This document shows, one piece after another, positions 44,399 through 51,248 of a stretch of DNA of 64,000 bases. The notes beneath the pieces are model-generated. The model did no database searches. It saw nothing but the letters and a program-made list of their open reading frames with translations, and was not told the origin of the DNA. Location: contig NZ_JAPDDS010000005.1 of assembly GCF_025950085.1 (NCBI RefSeq), positions 372,001-436,000 of the forward strand. The letters run 5' to 3'. Positions within the stretch are counted from its first letter, which is position 1; every line of letters starts with the position of its first letter. Position numbers and translations under genes: made by a program. The stretch is from Luteolibacter flavescens. Lineage in GTDB: Bacteria > Verrucomicrobiota > Verrucomicrobiia > Verrucomicrobiales > Akkermansiaceae.

Positions 44399-46312
44399 AT
44401 GGAAATCCCCTATATCGTCACCCCACGCAAGGACACGGGCCTCTTCAATTCGAAGATCGCCATCTGGCTGTTCCTCGCGTCGGAAGTCATGCTCTTCGGC
44501 GGCTTCTTCTCGGCCTACATCTTCCTCCGCATCGATGCGGACTATCCATGGCCGGAGCGCACGCTCCCGGTGCTGCCGGGCCTGATCAATACCTTCGTGC
44601 TGATCGCCTCGTCGGTCACCGTGGTCTTCGCCTGGGCGTCGCTGAAGCTCCGCCAATGGGGCAAGTTCCAGGCCTACATGCTCTTCACGGTCTTCTGCTC
44701 CTTCGTCTTCATGGGACTGAAGGGCATCGAGTACTACGTGAAGCTCCACCACCAGGCTCTCCGCATGCCGGACTACTCGGTCGTGGAAGGTCACCTCGGC
44801 TACAAGCCGAAGGACGGCGTGCATCTTGGCCACGACGAAACACTCAAGGACGACCAGATCGCCCGCGACGTCAACGGCAAGAAGCTCGAGGAAAACCTCA
44901 TCAACTTTGAGGCCTCGCAGATCACCTATAACACCGTCCGCTACTACAAGCCATGGGTGGAGGGCGTCATCGTCCGCGCTGCCGAGCAGTTCGACACCGT
45001 GGTGTTTGAAAAGACCTTCGTTGCTGGCATCGAGGAGGCTGCAGCCACCGCGCTGGAGTCGGAAATCGACAACTTGAAGGAAGGCGAGGCCGACCCGGCG
45101 ATTCCTGATGCAGCAAAGGTATTCCGCAAGGGAGATGAAATCACCGTCGATGGTCTTCGCCGTTTCATTGCCGAGCAGGAGGAAGCAGAAGTTCCTGCCT
45201 TGGCCCGGGAGAAGAAGATTGCCGAAACCCTGATCGCTGCCGCGGTCAATAAGCCGGCCACCGTCAAGCTCGCTGCCGATCTCAAGCTTCAGACCGCTCC
45301 GGGCAAGGAAGTTGTCTTCGCCAAGGGCACGGATCTTTCCGTCAAGCTGCTCGACGACATCAAGGCTGCCCACCTGGCCGCCCGCTCGAACAACTCTTCC
45401 CACCGCATCGACAGCCTGCGCGAGGAGTGGGACAAGGCTCACAAGGAGAATCCCGGCAAGAAGGGCTGGGAGATCGCCGACAAGGTGAAGGTGAATGAAG
45501 AAGCCATCGCCAAGGACATCATGCCGGAGGCGGCCACGGTCGCCTTCAAGGTGAGCCCGGCCACAGTCTTCCACTTCCGCCCTCGCGATATCCAGGAAGG
45601 CGCTGCCGCCGGCACGCTGCGCGATGCCACGGCTGTGGCAGGCAAGATGCTCGAGAGCCCGATGAACTTCCACTACGTGGACGCCATCGACTTCCGCCAC
45701 CTCGCGATGAAGGTGTCCGAGAAGATCGGCCGCCACGACGAGGCCGCGATCGAGAAGGCCATCGAGGAATCCTGGCTGCTCAAGGAAAACGCGAAACTCC
45801 GCGAGGTCTGGGAGAAGCAGCAGAAGGCCCTCGGCCAGCTCACCGAATTCCTCGCCACCAAGGGCAAGGTGCCGACCGCCAAGGACAAGTACCGCATCGG
45901 CTGGCAGGAGATGGATTACTACATGACGACCGACCTCGCCAACGTGCAGATCGACCCGTCGAAGTACGCAATGCCGAAGTCCAAGGAGAACCTGAAGGAG
46001 GAATTCTTCGGCCCCGACTACAGCACCCGCAAGTTCCCGCACCTCGAGGTGCCGCGCGATAAGGTCCAGTTCTCCTCGAAATTCGAGCCGGCTTGGAACA
46101 CCTATTACGCGATCTACTTCACGATGACCGGCCTCCACGGCCTGCACGTCATCGGCGGTGCGCTGGTGCTCGCCTACTACCTCTTCTGCGGCAAGAGCAT
46201 GTATCTCAGCAATCCCGAGTGGCTTGCGAACCGCGTCGAAGTCGGCGGCCTCTTCTGGCACTTCGTCGACCTGGTCTGGATCTTCCTCTTCCCGATCCTG
46301 TATTTGATGTAA
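44399..46312 (+). CDS. coxC: Cytochrome c oxidase subunit III with a large internal insertion
   Basis: A 637-residue subunit III, roughly three times the usual length. Residues 1-114 have the normal start and three helices (NSKIAIWLFLASEVMLFGGF, FSAYIFLR, GLINTFVLIASSVTVVFAWA, MLFTVFCSFVFMGLKGIEYY). The C-terminal 76 residues have the remaining two (NTYYAIYFTMTGLHGLHVIG, GLFWHFVDLVWIFLFPILYL). Between lie about 445 residues (115-561) that are hydrophilic, charged and mostly helical by composition, with no membrane segment and no recognised family. The frame is unbroken. Subunit III normally aids proton delivery and stability; the inserted domain should be exposed on one side of the membrane. 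Neighbours are coxA (upstream) and coxD. Confidence 0.88.
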   Translation: MEIPYIVTPRKDTGLFNSKIAIWLFLASEVMLFGGFFSAYIFLRIDADYPWPERTLPVLPGLINTFVLIASSVTVVFAWASLKLRQWGKFQAYMLFTVFCSFVFMGLKGIEYYVKLHHQALRMPDYSVVEGHLGYKPKDGVHLGHDETLKDDQIARDVNGKKLEENLINFEASQITYNTVRYYKPWVEGVIVRAAEQFDTVVFEKTFVAGIEEAAATALESEIDNLKEGEADPAIPDAAKVFRKGDEITVDGLRRFIAEQEEAEVPALAREKKIAETLIAAAVNKPATVKLAADLKLQTAPGKEVVFAKGTDLSVKLLDDIKAAHLAARSNNSSHRIDSLREEWDKAHKENPGKKGWEIADKVKVNEEAIAKDIMPEAATVAFKVSPATVFHFRPRDIQEGAAAGTLRDATAVAGKMLESPMNFHYVDAIDFRHLAMKVSEKIGRHDEAAIEKAIEESWLLKENAKLREVWEKQQKALGQLTEFLATKGKVPTAKDKYRIGWQEMDYYMTTDLANVQIDPSKYAMPKSKENLKEEFFGPDYSTRKFPHLEVPRDKVQFSSKFEPAWNTYYAIYFTMTGLHGLHVIGGALVLAYYLFCGKSMYLSNPEWLANRVEVGGLFWHFVDLVWIFLFPILYLM

Positions 46313-46364
46313 GTTCCCGGAAGACTTCCCACTCTCGCCTCTCAAATTTCAGATTCCCGCATCC

Positions 46365-46736
46365 ATGGCCGATTCTCCTGAAGCAATCCAGAAGTCGCTC
46401 CGCCTTTACAAGCTGATCGGTGCCGCGCTCTTCGTCGGCACCGTGGTCACCGTCGCGGTGGCCACCGTCCCGGCGCTCGACTTCGGCAAGCACGGCTTCG
46501 ACACCGCCGACATGGTCCTCGGTCTCGCGATCGCGTCCGTGAAGGCCTCGCTCGTCGCGGCCATCTTCATGCACCTCAATCACGAGAAGAGCCTCATCTA
46601 CTGGGTCTTCGGATTCGGCATCATCGGTGCCGTCATCCTGCTTCTTCTCACCGGCCTCGCCGAGTCGGATCCGCTTCACTACAATGGATTCAAGGATGGC
46701 GTGCCCGGCTCCGATGTGAAGATCCAGCACCACTGA
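46365..46736 (+). CDS. coxD: Cytochrome c oxidase subunit IV
   Basis: A 123-residue protein with three helices, in the pattern of bacterial prokaryotic cytochrome c oxidase subunit IV: YKLIGAALFVGTVVTVAVAT, FDTADMVLGLAIASVKASLV with AAIFMHLNHEKSLIYWVFGF, and GIIGAVILLLLTGLAESDPL. The KASLVAAIFMHL segment is typical. The tail SDPLHYNGFKDGVPGSD is soluble. Gene follows coxC by 52 bp. Confidence 0.85.
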   Translation: MADSPEAIQKSLRLYKLIGAALFVGTVVTVAVATVPALDFGKHGFDTADMVLGLAIASVKASLVAAIFMHLNHEKSLIYWVFGFGIIGAVILLLLTGLAESDPLHYNGFKDGVPGSDVKIQHH

Positions 46737-46765
46737 TATCCGATCCACCCGTACGTCCCGCTGCC

Positions 46766-46966
46766 ATGTCACTCCGCGCCTTCCACATTGTTTTCGTCAC
46801 GGTGAGCACGCTGCTCTTCGTGTTCCTCACCGTGTGGGCCTTCGCGTTTGCGGCGGACCGGACGGCCATCATCACCACGCTCGGCGCGATCAGCGCGGTC
46901 TGCGCGGTGGTCATGCCGGTCTATGGCGTGTGCTTCTACAAGAAGGTCCGCAACATCGTCCTCTGA
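46766..46966 (+). CDS. Small two-helix membrane protein within the oxidase operon
   Basis: A 66-residue protein with helices at about 6-28 (FHIVFVTVSTLLFVFLTVWA) and 36-56 (ITTLGAISAVCAVVMPVYGV), and a basic C-terminus (YKKVRNIVL). No family recognised. It is 29 bp after coxD and precedes another small membrane gene and coxB. It could be an extra oxidase or assembly subunit. Evidence is context and membrane topology only. Confidence 0.7.
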   Translation: MSLRAFHIVFVTVSTLLFVFLTVWAFAFAADRTAIITTLGAISAVCAVVMPVYGVCFYKKVRNIVL

Positions 46967-46987
46967 ATCCCTGATCCCGATACGGCC

Positions 46988-47212
46988 ATGATCGATACCC
47001 TGCTTGCCTGCGCCACCTGCGCCGCGAATTTCAAGGACGACGGTCCGAATGCGGCCGGCTGGTCCATCTTCGTGATGCTCTGCATCATCCTCCCGATGCT
47101 CGCCGGCGTGGTGTTCTTCATGGTCCGCCTCATCCGCCGCAGCGACCTAGGTCTCGATCCCGAGCTGCGCGACGATCTGCCTGCTGCTGCCGCCGCCGCT
47201 CCTACCCGCTGA
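46988..47212 (+). CDS. Small single-helix membrane protein within the oxidase operon
   Basis: A 74-residue protein with a Cys-containing N-terminus (MIDTLLACATCAANFKDDGP), one helix (WSIFVMLCIILPMLAGVVFF) and a soluble tail ending in alanines. ACATCAANF looks like a degenerate CxxC and could serve in copper or disulfide handling during oxidase assembly, but it could equally be a small subunit. The gene sits between a 66-residue membrane protein and coxB. No family recognised. Confidence 0.7.
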   Translation: MIDTLLACATCAANFKDDGPNAAGWSIFVMLCIILPMLAGVVFFMVRLIRRSDLGLDPELRDDLPAAAAAAPTR

Positions 47213-47227
47213 CGCCTTCCCTTTTCC

Positions 47228-48013
47228 ATGAGTCCCTCGAAATTTCTCAGCATCCCCGAAAACTTCTCCGCCCACGGCGGCCGGGTGGACCACCTCATCG
47301 ATGTGGTCCACTGGTTCATGATCGCGCTTTTCGTGGGGTGGACCTTGTTCTTCCTCTACTGCCTTTTCCGCTTCCGCGCTTCCGTCCATCCGAAGGCGTC
47401 GTATCACGGCGTGCGCAACCACATCTCCAGCCACCTGGAAATCGCCGTGGTCATCATCGAGGCCGTGCTGCTGCTCGGCTTCGCCATCCCGCTGTGGAAG
47501 GAGCGCACCGATACCTGGGAGACGGTGCAGAAGCAGGATCCGGTGCGCGTCCGCGTCGTCGGCTGGCAGTTCGGCTGGACCTATCACTACCCCGGCAAGG
47601 ACGGGAAATTCGGCCGCATCAATCCGCTGGTCCGCACCGCGAACAATGACGTGGCGCTCGATCTGGACGACCCGAATGCGCAGGACGACTTCATCGCTTC
47701 CAACCTGAAGATCCCGAAGGGCCGCCCGGCGATCCTGATGATCACCTCGAACGATGTGATCCACAACTACGCGATCGTCCCGATGCGCATCCAGCAGGAC
47801 GCCATCCCCGGCCGCGAGATCCCGATGTGGTTCACGCCGACCAAGACCCTCGAGACCTCCGTGGTCTGCGGCCAGCTCTGCGGTGAGAAGCACGGCGACA
47901 TGGTCGGCCTTATGGAAGTGGTCGAGGACAAGGCCTTCCGCGAATGGGCGGACACCGAGTCCGACAATGCGCTCAAGAGCCGCGCTCCGAAGGAGACGAC
48001 CGCGAGCCGCTGA
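47228..48013 (+). CDS. coxB: Cytochrome c oxidase subunit II (CuA)
   Basis: A 261-residue subunit with two N-terminal helices (about 25-48 and 69-91) and a periplasmic cupredoxin. WQFGWTYHYPGKDGKFG is the aromatic electron-entry region. The CuA ligands are His179 (DVIHNYAIVP), Cys214 and Cys218, His222 and Met225 (CGQLCGEKHGDM). The usual Glu between the two Cys (C-x-E-x-C, whose carbonyl binds CuA and side chain helps bind Mg) is Gln216. It is the last gene of the operon although coxB usually precedes coxA. No fused cytochrome c domain, so an external cytochrome must deliver electrons. It lacks a clear lipobox. Confidence 0.94.
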   Translation: MSPSKFLSIPENFSAHGGRVDHLIDVVHWFMIALFVGWTLFFLYCLFRFRASVHPKASYHGVRNHISSHLEIAVVIIEAVLLLGFAIPLWKERTDTWETVQKQDPVRVRVVGWQFGWTYHYPGKDGKFGRINPLVRTANNDVALDLDDPNAQDDFIASNLKIPKGRPAILMITSNDVIHNYAIVPMRIQQDAIPGREIPMWFTPTKTLETSVVCGQLCGEKHGDMVGLMEVVEDKAFREWADTESDNALKSRAPKETTASR

Positions 48014-48040
48014 GACTCTGCCGATCCAGATTCTTTTCCC

Positions 48041-48079
48041 AAGGCGGGAAGCTCTCACGGGCTTCCCGCTTTGTCGTTT
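48041..48079 (+). terminator. Rho-independent terminator of the ACIII-oxidase operon
   Basis: GCGGGAAGC and GCTTCCCGC form a perfect 9-bp stem with an 8-base loop, followed by TTTGTCGTTT. It lies 28 bp after the coxB stop and is the only terminator-like structure seen in the run of 16 genes. Confidence 0.85.
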
Positions 48080-48108
48080 CCACGTGGCCGGTGTAGCGTG
48101 GCCGTGTG

Positions 48109-48423
48109 ATGGACATGGACCGCGAGGACTTCCGCAAGCTGCTCGGCGAGATCGGCCAGATGCGGATGCCATTTGGCAAGTACGGGCCCGCCGGGGTGCC
48201 GCCGCGAGGCATGCCGATTTACGACCTGCCGCCGGAGTATCTCTCGTGGTTCAAGCAGCGCGGCTTTCCAAAGGGGAGGCTGGGCGAGCTGCTGGCGATC
48301 GTCTGTGAGATCAAGGACGTGGGCATGGACCTCGTCTTCGACCCGCTGCGCGAGGCGAATGGCGGTCGCGTGACCTACCGGGTGAAGCGCCCGCGCGAGC
48401 GGAATTTCGGGGAAGGGGATTGA
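48109..48423 (+). CDS. DUF3820 family protein
   Basis: A 104-residue cytosolic protein (MDMDREDFRKLLGEIGQMRM). It has the DUF3820 core: MPFGKY, YDLPPEYLSWFKQRGFPKGR and LGELLAIVCEIKD. This family was once linked to quorum-sensing-regulated virulence factors; its biochemical role is unknown. The ATG at 48109 is preferred; a GTG directly before it also fits the frame. It follows the operon terminator, so it has its own promoter. Copy B of the palindromic repeat is just downstream. Confidence 0.75.
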   Translation: MDMDREDFRKLLGEIGQMRMPFGKYGPAGVPPRGMPIYDLPPEYLSWFKQRGFPKGRLGELLAIVCEIKDVGMDLVFDPLREANGGRVTYRVKRPRERNFGEGD

Positions 48424-48441
48424 GCGGGGAATGTGGAAGTG

Positions 48442-48531
48442 AAAGTGGCCGCGGCTTCCAGCCGCAGGTCTTCACAGGACTGGTGCAGGGGCTGGTGCGG
48501 GGCTTGCGGCTGGAAGCCGCAGCCACTTTTT
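48442..48531. repeat. Palindromic repeat, copy B (paired form)
   Basis: Left half-unit (48442-48470 region, AAGTGGCC GCGGCTTCCAGCCGC) and right half-unit (48503-48531, CTTGCGGCTGGAAGCCGC then AGCCACTTTTT) are inverted. The loop of about 30 bases (TTCACAGG, GGTGCAGGGG) is longer than in copy A. It is located after the DUF3820 gene and before the exported-protein gene. Confidence 0.75.
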
Positions 48532-48587
48532 GCGCAACTCGGAATGCCGCTTGACCCTGAAATGAGTGATCGGCAGTTAAGTTCGGC

Positions 48588-48989
48588 GTGAAGGCCTCTT
48601 TCCTGATCCTGGTGACATATGTCGGTTTCGCGATCACGGCACATGCCGGTCGCGGCGATGGAGGTTCACCGACCGCGCCGCCTGTAATCATTGGCGGTGG
48701 AACGGTCGGAGGTGTGGATCCGGAACCTGCCGCTCCCGAGTGGAAAGCGATCGTGCTGTCCGCCTACGCTGACGGTGTCCTGAGCCGTCCGGAGCGGCGG
48801 GTGATCGTCCGCTTCCTGGCCGGGATCCCCAAGGGCGAACGAAAGAGCTACTTCCTCAGTTGGGTCCGCTTGCAAAGCCAGATCGGCAGGAAGGCGAATC
48901 CCGCCGTCGTGGCCGGAACGGTCGCCGCGTGGGCGGTCTCCGACTCCGCGGGTGGGGCCGATTGGCTCGCCAATCAGCCGGGGCGTTGA
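48588..48989 (+). CDS. Small exported hypothetical protein
   Basis: A 133-residue protein (start GTG) with signal peptide MKASFLILVTYVGFAITAHA. The mature part has a Gly/Pro-rich low-complexity start (GGSPTAPPVIIGGGTVGGVD) and a helical end (EWKAIVLSAYADGVLSRPER, AVVAGTVAAWAVSDSAG). No family recognised. It is flanked by copies B and C of the palindromic repeat, so it might lie on a locally rearranged segment. Confidence 0.55.
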   Translation: MKASFLILVTYVGFAITAHAGRGDGGSPTAPPVIIGGGTVGGVDPEPAAPEWKAIVLSAYADGVLSRPERRVIVRFLAGIPKGERKSYFLSWVRLQSQIGRKANPAVVAGTVAAWAVSDSAGGADWLANQPGR

Positions 48990-49002
48990 GGGGGCTGTGC
49001 AA

Positions 49003-49032
49003 GGCTTGCGGCTGGAAGCCGCGGCCACTTTG
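49003..49032. repeat. Palindromic repeat, copy C (half unit)
   Basis: A single half-unit: GGCTTGCGGCTGGAAGCCGC followed by GGCCACTTTG. It is the right half of the paired form without its inverted partner. It sits between the 3' ends of two convergent genes (48588 plus and 49039 minus). Confidence 0.75.
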
Positions 49033-49038
49033 TGGGTG

Positions 49039-49491
49039 CTACAGCGGCACCTCATGATACTCCAGCGCCCATTCCTTCATGAAGCGGACACGGCTCGGCT
49101 CGATGCGATACACGACCAGCTCCGGGTTCTCCGGGGTGCCGAGATACATCCGCAGCAGCGGGTTCTTCTCCCAGATCGCATCTAACAGATCGCGGTCGGT
49201 CTCCACCTTCGCGGTGCCGGTGATGCGCACCTGATGGTGGTGCTCGTCCATGTAACAAAGCTCCACGCGCGGGTTCGCGGCGATATCGCCGGTCTTGTGA
49301 TAGGCCCGCAGGTTCGCGACCCACACCGTGAAGTGCTCCGTCTTCACCGGCGAGACGGGGCGCAGCCGCGGCTGGCCGTCGTCATCGGTGGCGAGCATGG
49401 GGAACTTCGCCGACTTCATCGTCGCCATCGCGAGTTCGGGGAGCTGCGCGGGATCGACCGGCTCGGGCTGGGGCTTCGGCATGCTGGGAAG
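49039..49491 (-). CDS. Pyridoxamine 5'-phosphate oxidase family protein
   Basis: A 150-residue split-barrel flavin-binding-family protein. Motifs: MKSAKFPMLATDDDGQPRLR, VSPVKTEHFTVWVANLRAYH, NPRVELCYMDEHHHQVRITG, and the ending LVVYRIEPSRVRFMKEWALE. It resembles general-stress-protein-26-like and PNPOx-like families, which bind FMN or F420 and whose substrates are often unknown. The ATG at 49491 is preferred; a longer frame has no start-like support. Confidence 0.75.
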   Translation of the reverse strand, partial: LPSMPKPQPEPVDPAQLPELAMATMKSAKFPMLATDDDGQPRLRPVSPVKTEHFTVWVANLRAYHKTGDIAANPRVELCYMDEHHHQVRITGTAKVETDRDLLDAIWEKNPLLRMYLGTPENPELVVYRIEPSRVRFMKEWALEYHEVPL

Positions 49492-49636
49492 ATCGACGGG
49501 ACGGGCGTTCTTGAGAAGCGGAACTTGCCATCCTGCCGCTAGCGATGGATTGCACTTTTCCTTGGTCCATGGATTGCTAGGATGGCCGTGCCCGGTCCGG
49601 TCGTGCACTCGGGCGCCAAGACGATTTCCCCCGGAA

Positions 49637-50188
49637 ATGCCCCGCCTCTCGAAAGACCAACACTCGCAACTCACCGGCCAAGTGGACCGGTGGCTGAAGA
49701 AGACCTACCGCGAGCAGCTCGACCTGCCGGCGCTCGCCCGGGAGATCGGCATCACCCGTTTCCTGCTCTGCCGCCTCTACCACGAGCGCTCGGGCAAGAC
49801 GATCCGGCTGAAGCAGCGCGAGATCCGCATCCATCACGCGGCGAAGCTGCTATCCAGTGGCAGCCGCAAGATCAGCGACGTGGCGCGCGCGGTCGGCTAC
49901 GGCAGCGCGAGCCATTTCACGAAGGCCTTCCTGGAGGAGAAGGGCGTGCTGCCCACCGTGTGGAAGAGCCGCCCGAAGATCGTCGCGGTGCCGGAGACCG
50001 CGGGCAGTCTGCCGCCGCCGGGGCTCACCTTTGTGCGCGCGACCGTCGGCGAGGTGCCGCCGGAGCTTTCCTATGGCTCGGGCCAATGGCTGCCGGCCTG
50101 GAGCGGTGCGAGCCAACCGCAGGCTGCGCGCCGCGCTCCGGTGCGTGGCAGGAAGCGCGCGCTGGATGGCAATGCCTTCGCCGACTGA
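49637..50188 (+). CDS. AraC-type helix-turn-helix transcription regulator
   Basis: A 183-residue regulator. The two AraC helix-turn-helices are seen in LDLPALAREIGITRFLLCRL and ISDVARAVGYGSASHFTKAF, with LSSGSRKISDVA at the bridge and KGVLPTVWKSR at the end. It lacks a ligand-binding domain before the DNA-binding part (only about 30 residues precede it), and the C-terminal 60 residues, ending RALDGNAFAD, are unrecognised. Target genes unknown. Divergent to the flavin-family gene at 49039. Confidence 0.8.
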   Translation: MPRLSKDQHSQLTGQVDRWLKKTYREQLDLPALAREIGITRFLLCRLYHERSGKTIRLKQREIRIHHAAKLLSSGSRKISDVARAVGYGSASHFTKAFLEEKGVLPTVWKSRPKIVAVPETAGSLPPPGLTFVRATVGEVPPELSYGSGQWLPAWSGASQPQAARRAPVRGRKRALDGNAFAD

Positions 50189-50200
50189 CCGCGGCGCGGA

Positions 50201-51199
50201 TCAATAGCCCTTCGCCGGATCGACCCGGTTGCTCAGCGCCATGCCGCGGGCAAAGCGGGAGAGATTCGTCAGGACGAGCTGGTCCTGTCGCTCCGGCCGT
50301 TGGTCGGATGCCCAGGCGACGTGGGGCGTGATGACGACATTGTCCATCTTCCACAGCGGGTGATCCTTTGGCAGCGGCTCGGGATCGGTCACGTCGAGAC
50401 CGGCACCGGCGAGCTTCTTTTCCTGGAGTGCCTTCACCAGCGCATCGGTGTCCACGATCTTGCCGCGCGAGACATTGATGAGATACGCGCCCTTTTTCAT
50501 GGCGGTGAATTGGGCGGTGCCGAGCATCTTCTCGGTCTGCGGCGTGTGCGGCACGCAGCTCACCACCACGTCCGCCTCGGGCAGCAGTTCATCGAGTTCG
50601 TCCGGCTTGCCGCTGCGGTCGAGAGTCTGGGAGATCGGCAGGTCCTTCGGATCGATCGCGATGACCTTCATGCCGAAGGCCTTCGCCCGCTCGGCCACCT
50701 GCGTGCCGATGCCGCCGTAGCCGATGACCATCATCGTGCGGCCGCGCAGCTCGATCATCGGCAGCTTCGCGTCATTGCGGCCCCATGCGCCGTCGGCCTG
50801 CGCGCGCTGGTAGGCGGCCATGTTCCGCGTTAGCGAAAGCAGCAGGGCAAAGGCGTGGTCGGCGATCTCCGGGCCCTGCTGGATCTTGAAGTTCGTCAGC
50901 GCCACCGTCCCGTCCTTGATCTTCGGCAGGGCGGTGTAGCGCTCGATGCCCGCGCCGTGGATGTGGACCCATCGCAACTTCGCGCCCGTCTCTAACAGGC
51001 CCTCGTCCGGCGTGCCGACGTAGCCTTCCGCCGTCGCGATCTTCTCCTTCGCCTCGGCGGCGTTTGCATAGAAGTCGAGCTCCAGCGTCGGGTGCTTTTC
51101 GGCCAGCCCTGCCACCTCGGCCTTCATCGACTCCGGCAGGAGCACGGTCTGTGCGGAGGCGGTGCCGAGCAGGCAGGCGAGGATGAGGGCGGCTTTCAT
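50201..51199 (-). CDS. D-2-hydroxyacid dehydrogenase with a signal peptide
   Basis: A 332-residue member of the NAD-dependent D-isomer 2-hydroxyacid dehydrogenase family. Nucleotide loop GYGGIGTQVAERAKAFGMKV, IDPKD, the SRG segment INVSRGKIVDTDALVKALQE, GLDVTDPEPLPKDHPLWK and the final HV of VVITPHVAW carry the binding and catalytic residues (Arg, Glu, His). The N-terminus MKAALILACLLGTASAQT is a clear Sec signal peptide before a normal domain start, which is unusual for an NAD enzyme. Acceptor substrate unknown. It is divergent to no operon; the convergent AraC gene ends 12 bp away. Confidence 0.8.
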   Translation of the reverse strand: MKAALILACLLGTASAQTVLLPESMKAEVAGLAEKHPTLELDFYANAAEAKEKIATAEGYVGTPDEGLLETGAKLRWVHIHGAGIERYTALPKIKDGTVALTNFKIQQGPEIADHAFALLLSLTRNMAAYQRAQADGAWGRNDAKLPMIELRGRTMMVIGYGGIGTQVAERAKAFGMKVIAIDPKDLPISQTLDRSGKPDELDELLPEADVVVSCVPHTPQTEKMLGTAQFTAMKKGAYLINVSRGKIVDTDALVKALQEKKLAGAGLDVTDPEPLPKDHPLWKMDNVVITPHVAWASDQRPERQDQLVLTNLSRFARGMALSNRVDPAKGY

Positions 51200-51248
51200 G
51201 ATCCGCAGCTATACGCGAAGGAGGGCCCCCGCGAAACAAGGAAAGGAA

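Noticed and set aside
42437..46345. 1302-codon open frame opposite coxA-coxC
   Set aside because: It is the antisense shadow of coxA and coxC, whose ligand motifs prove the plus strand. GC-rich codon bias leaves long open antisense frames.
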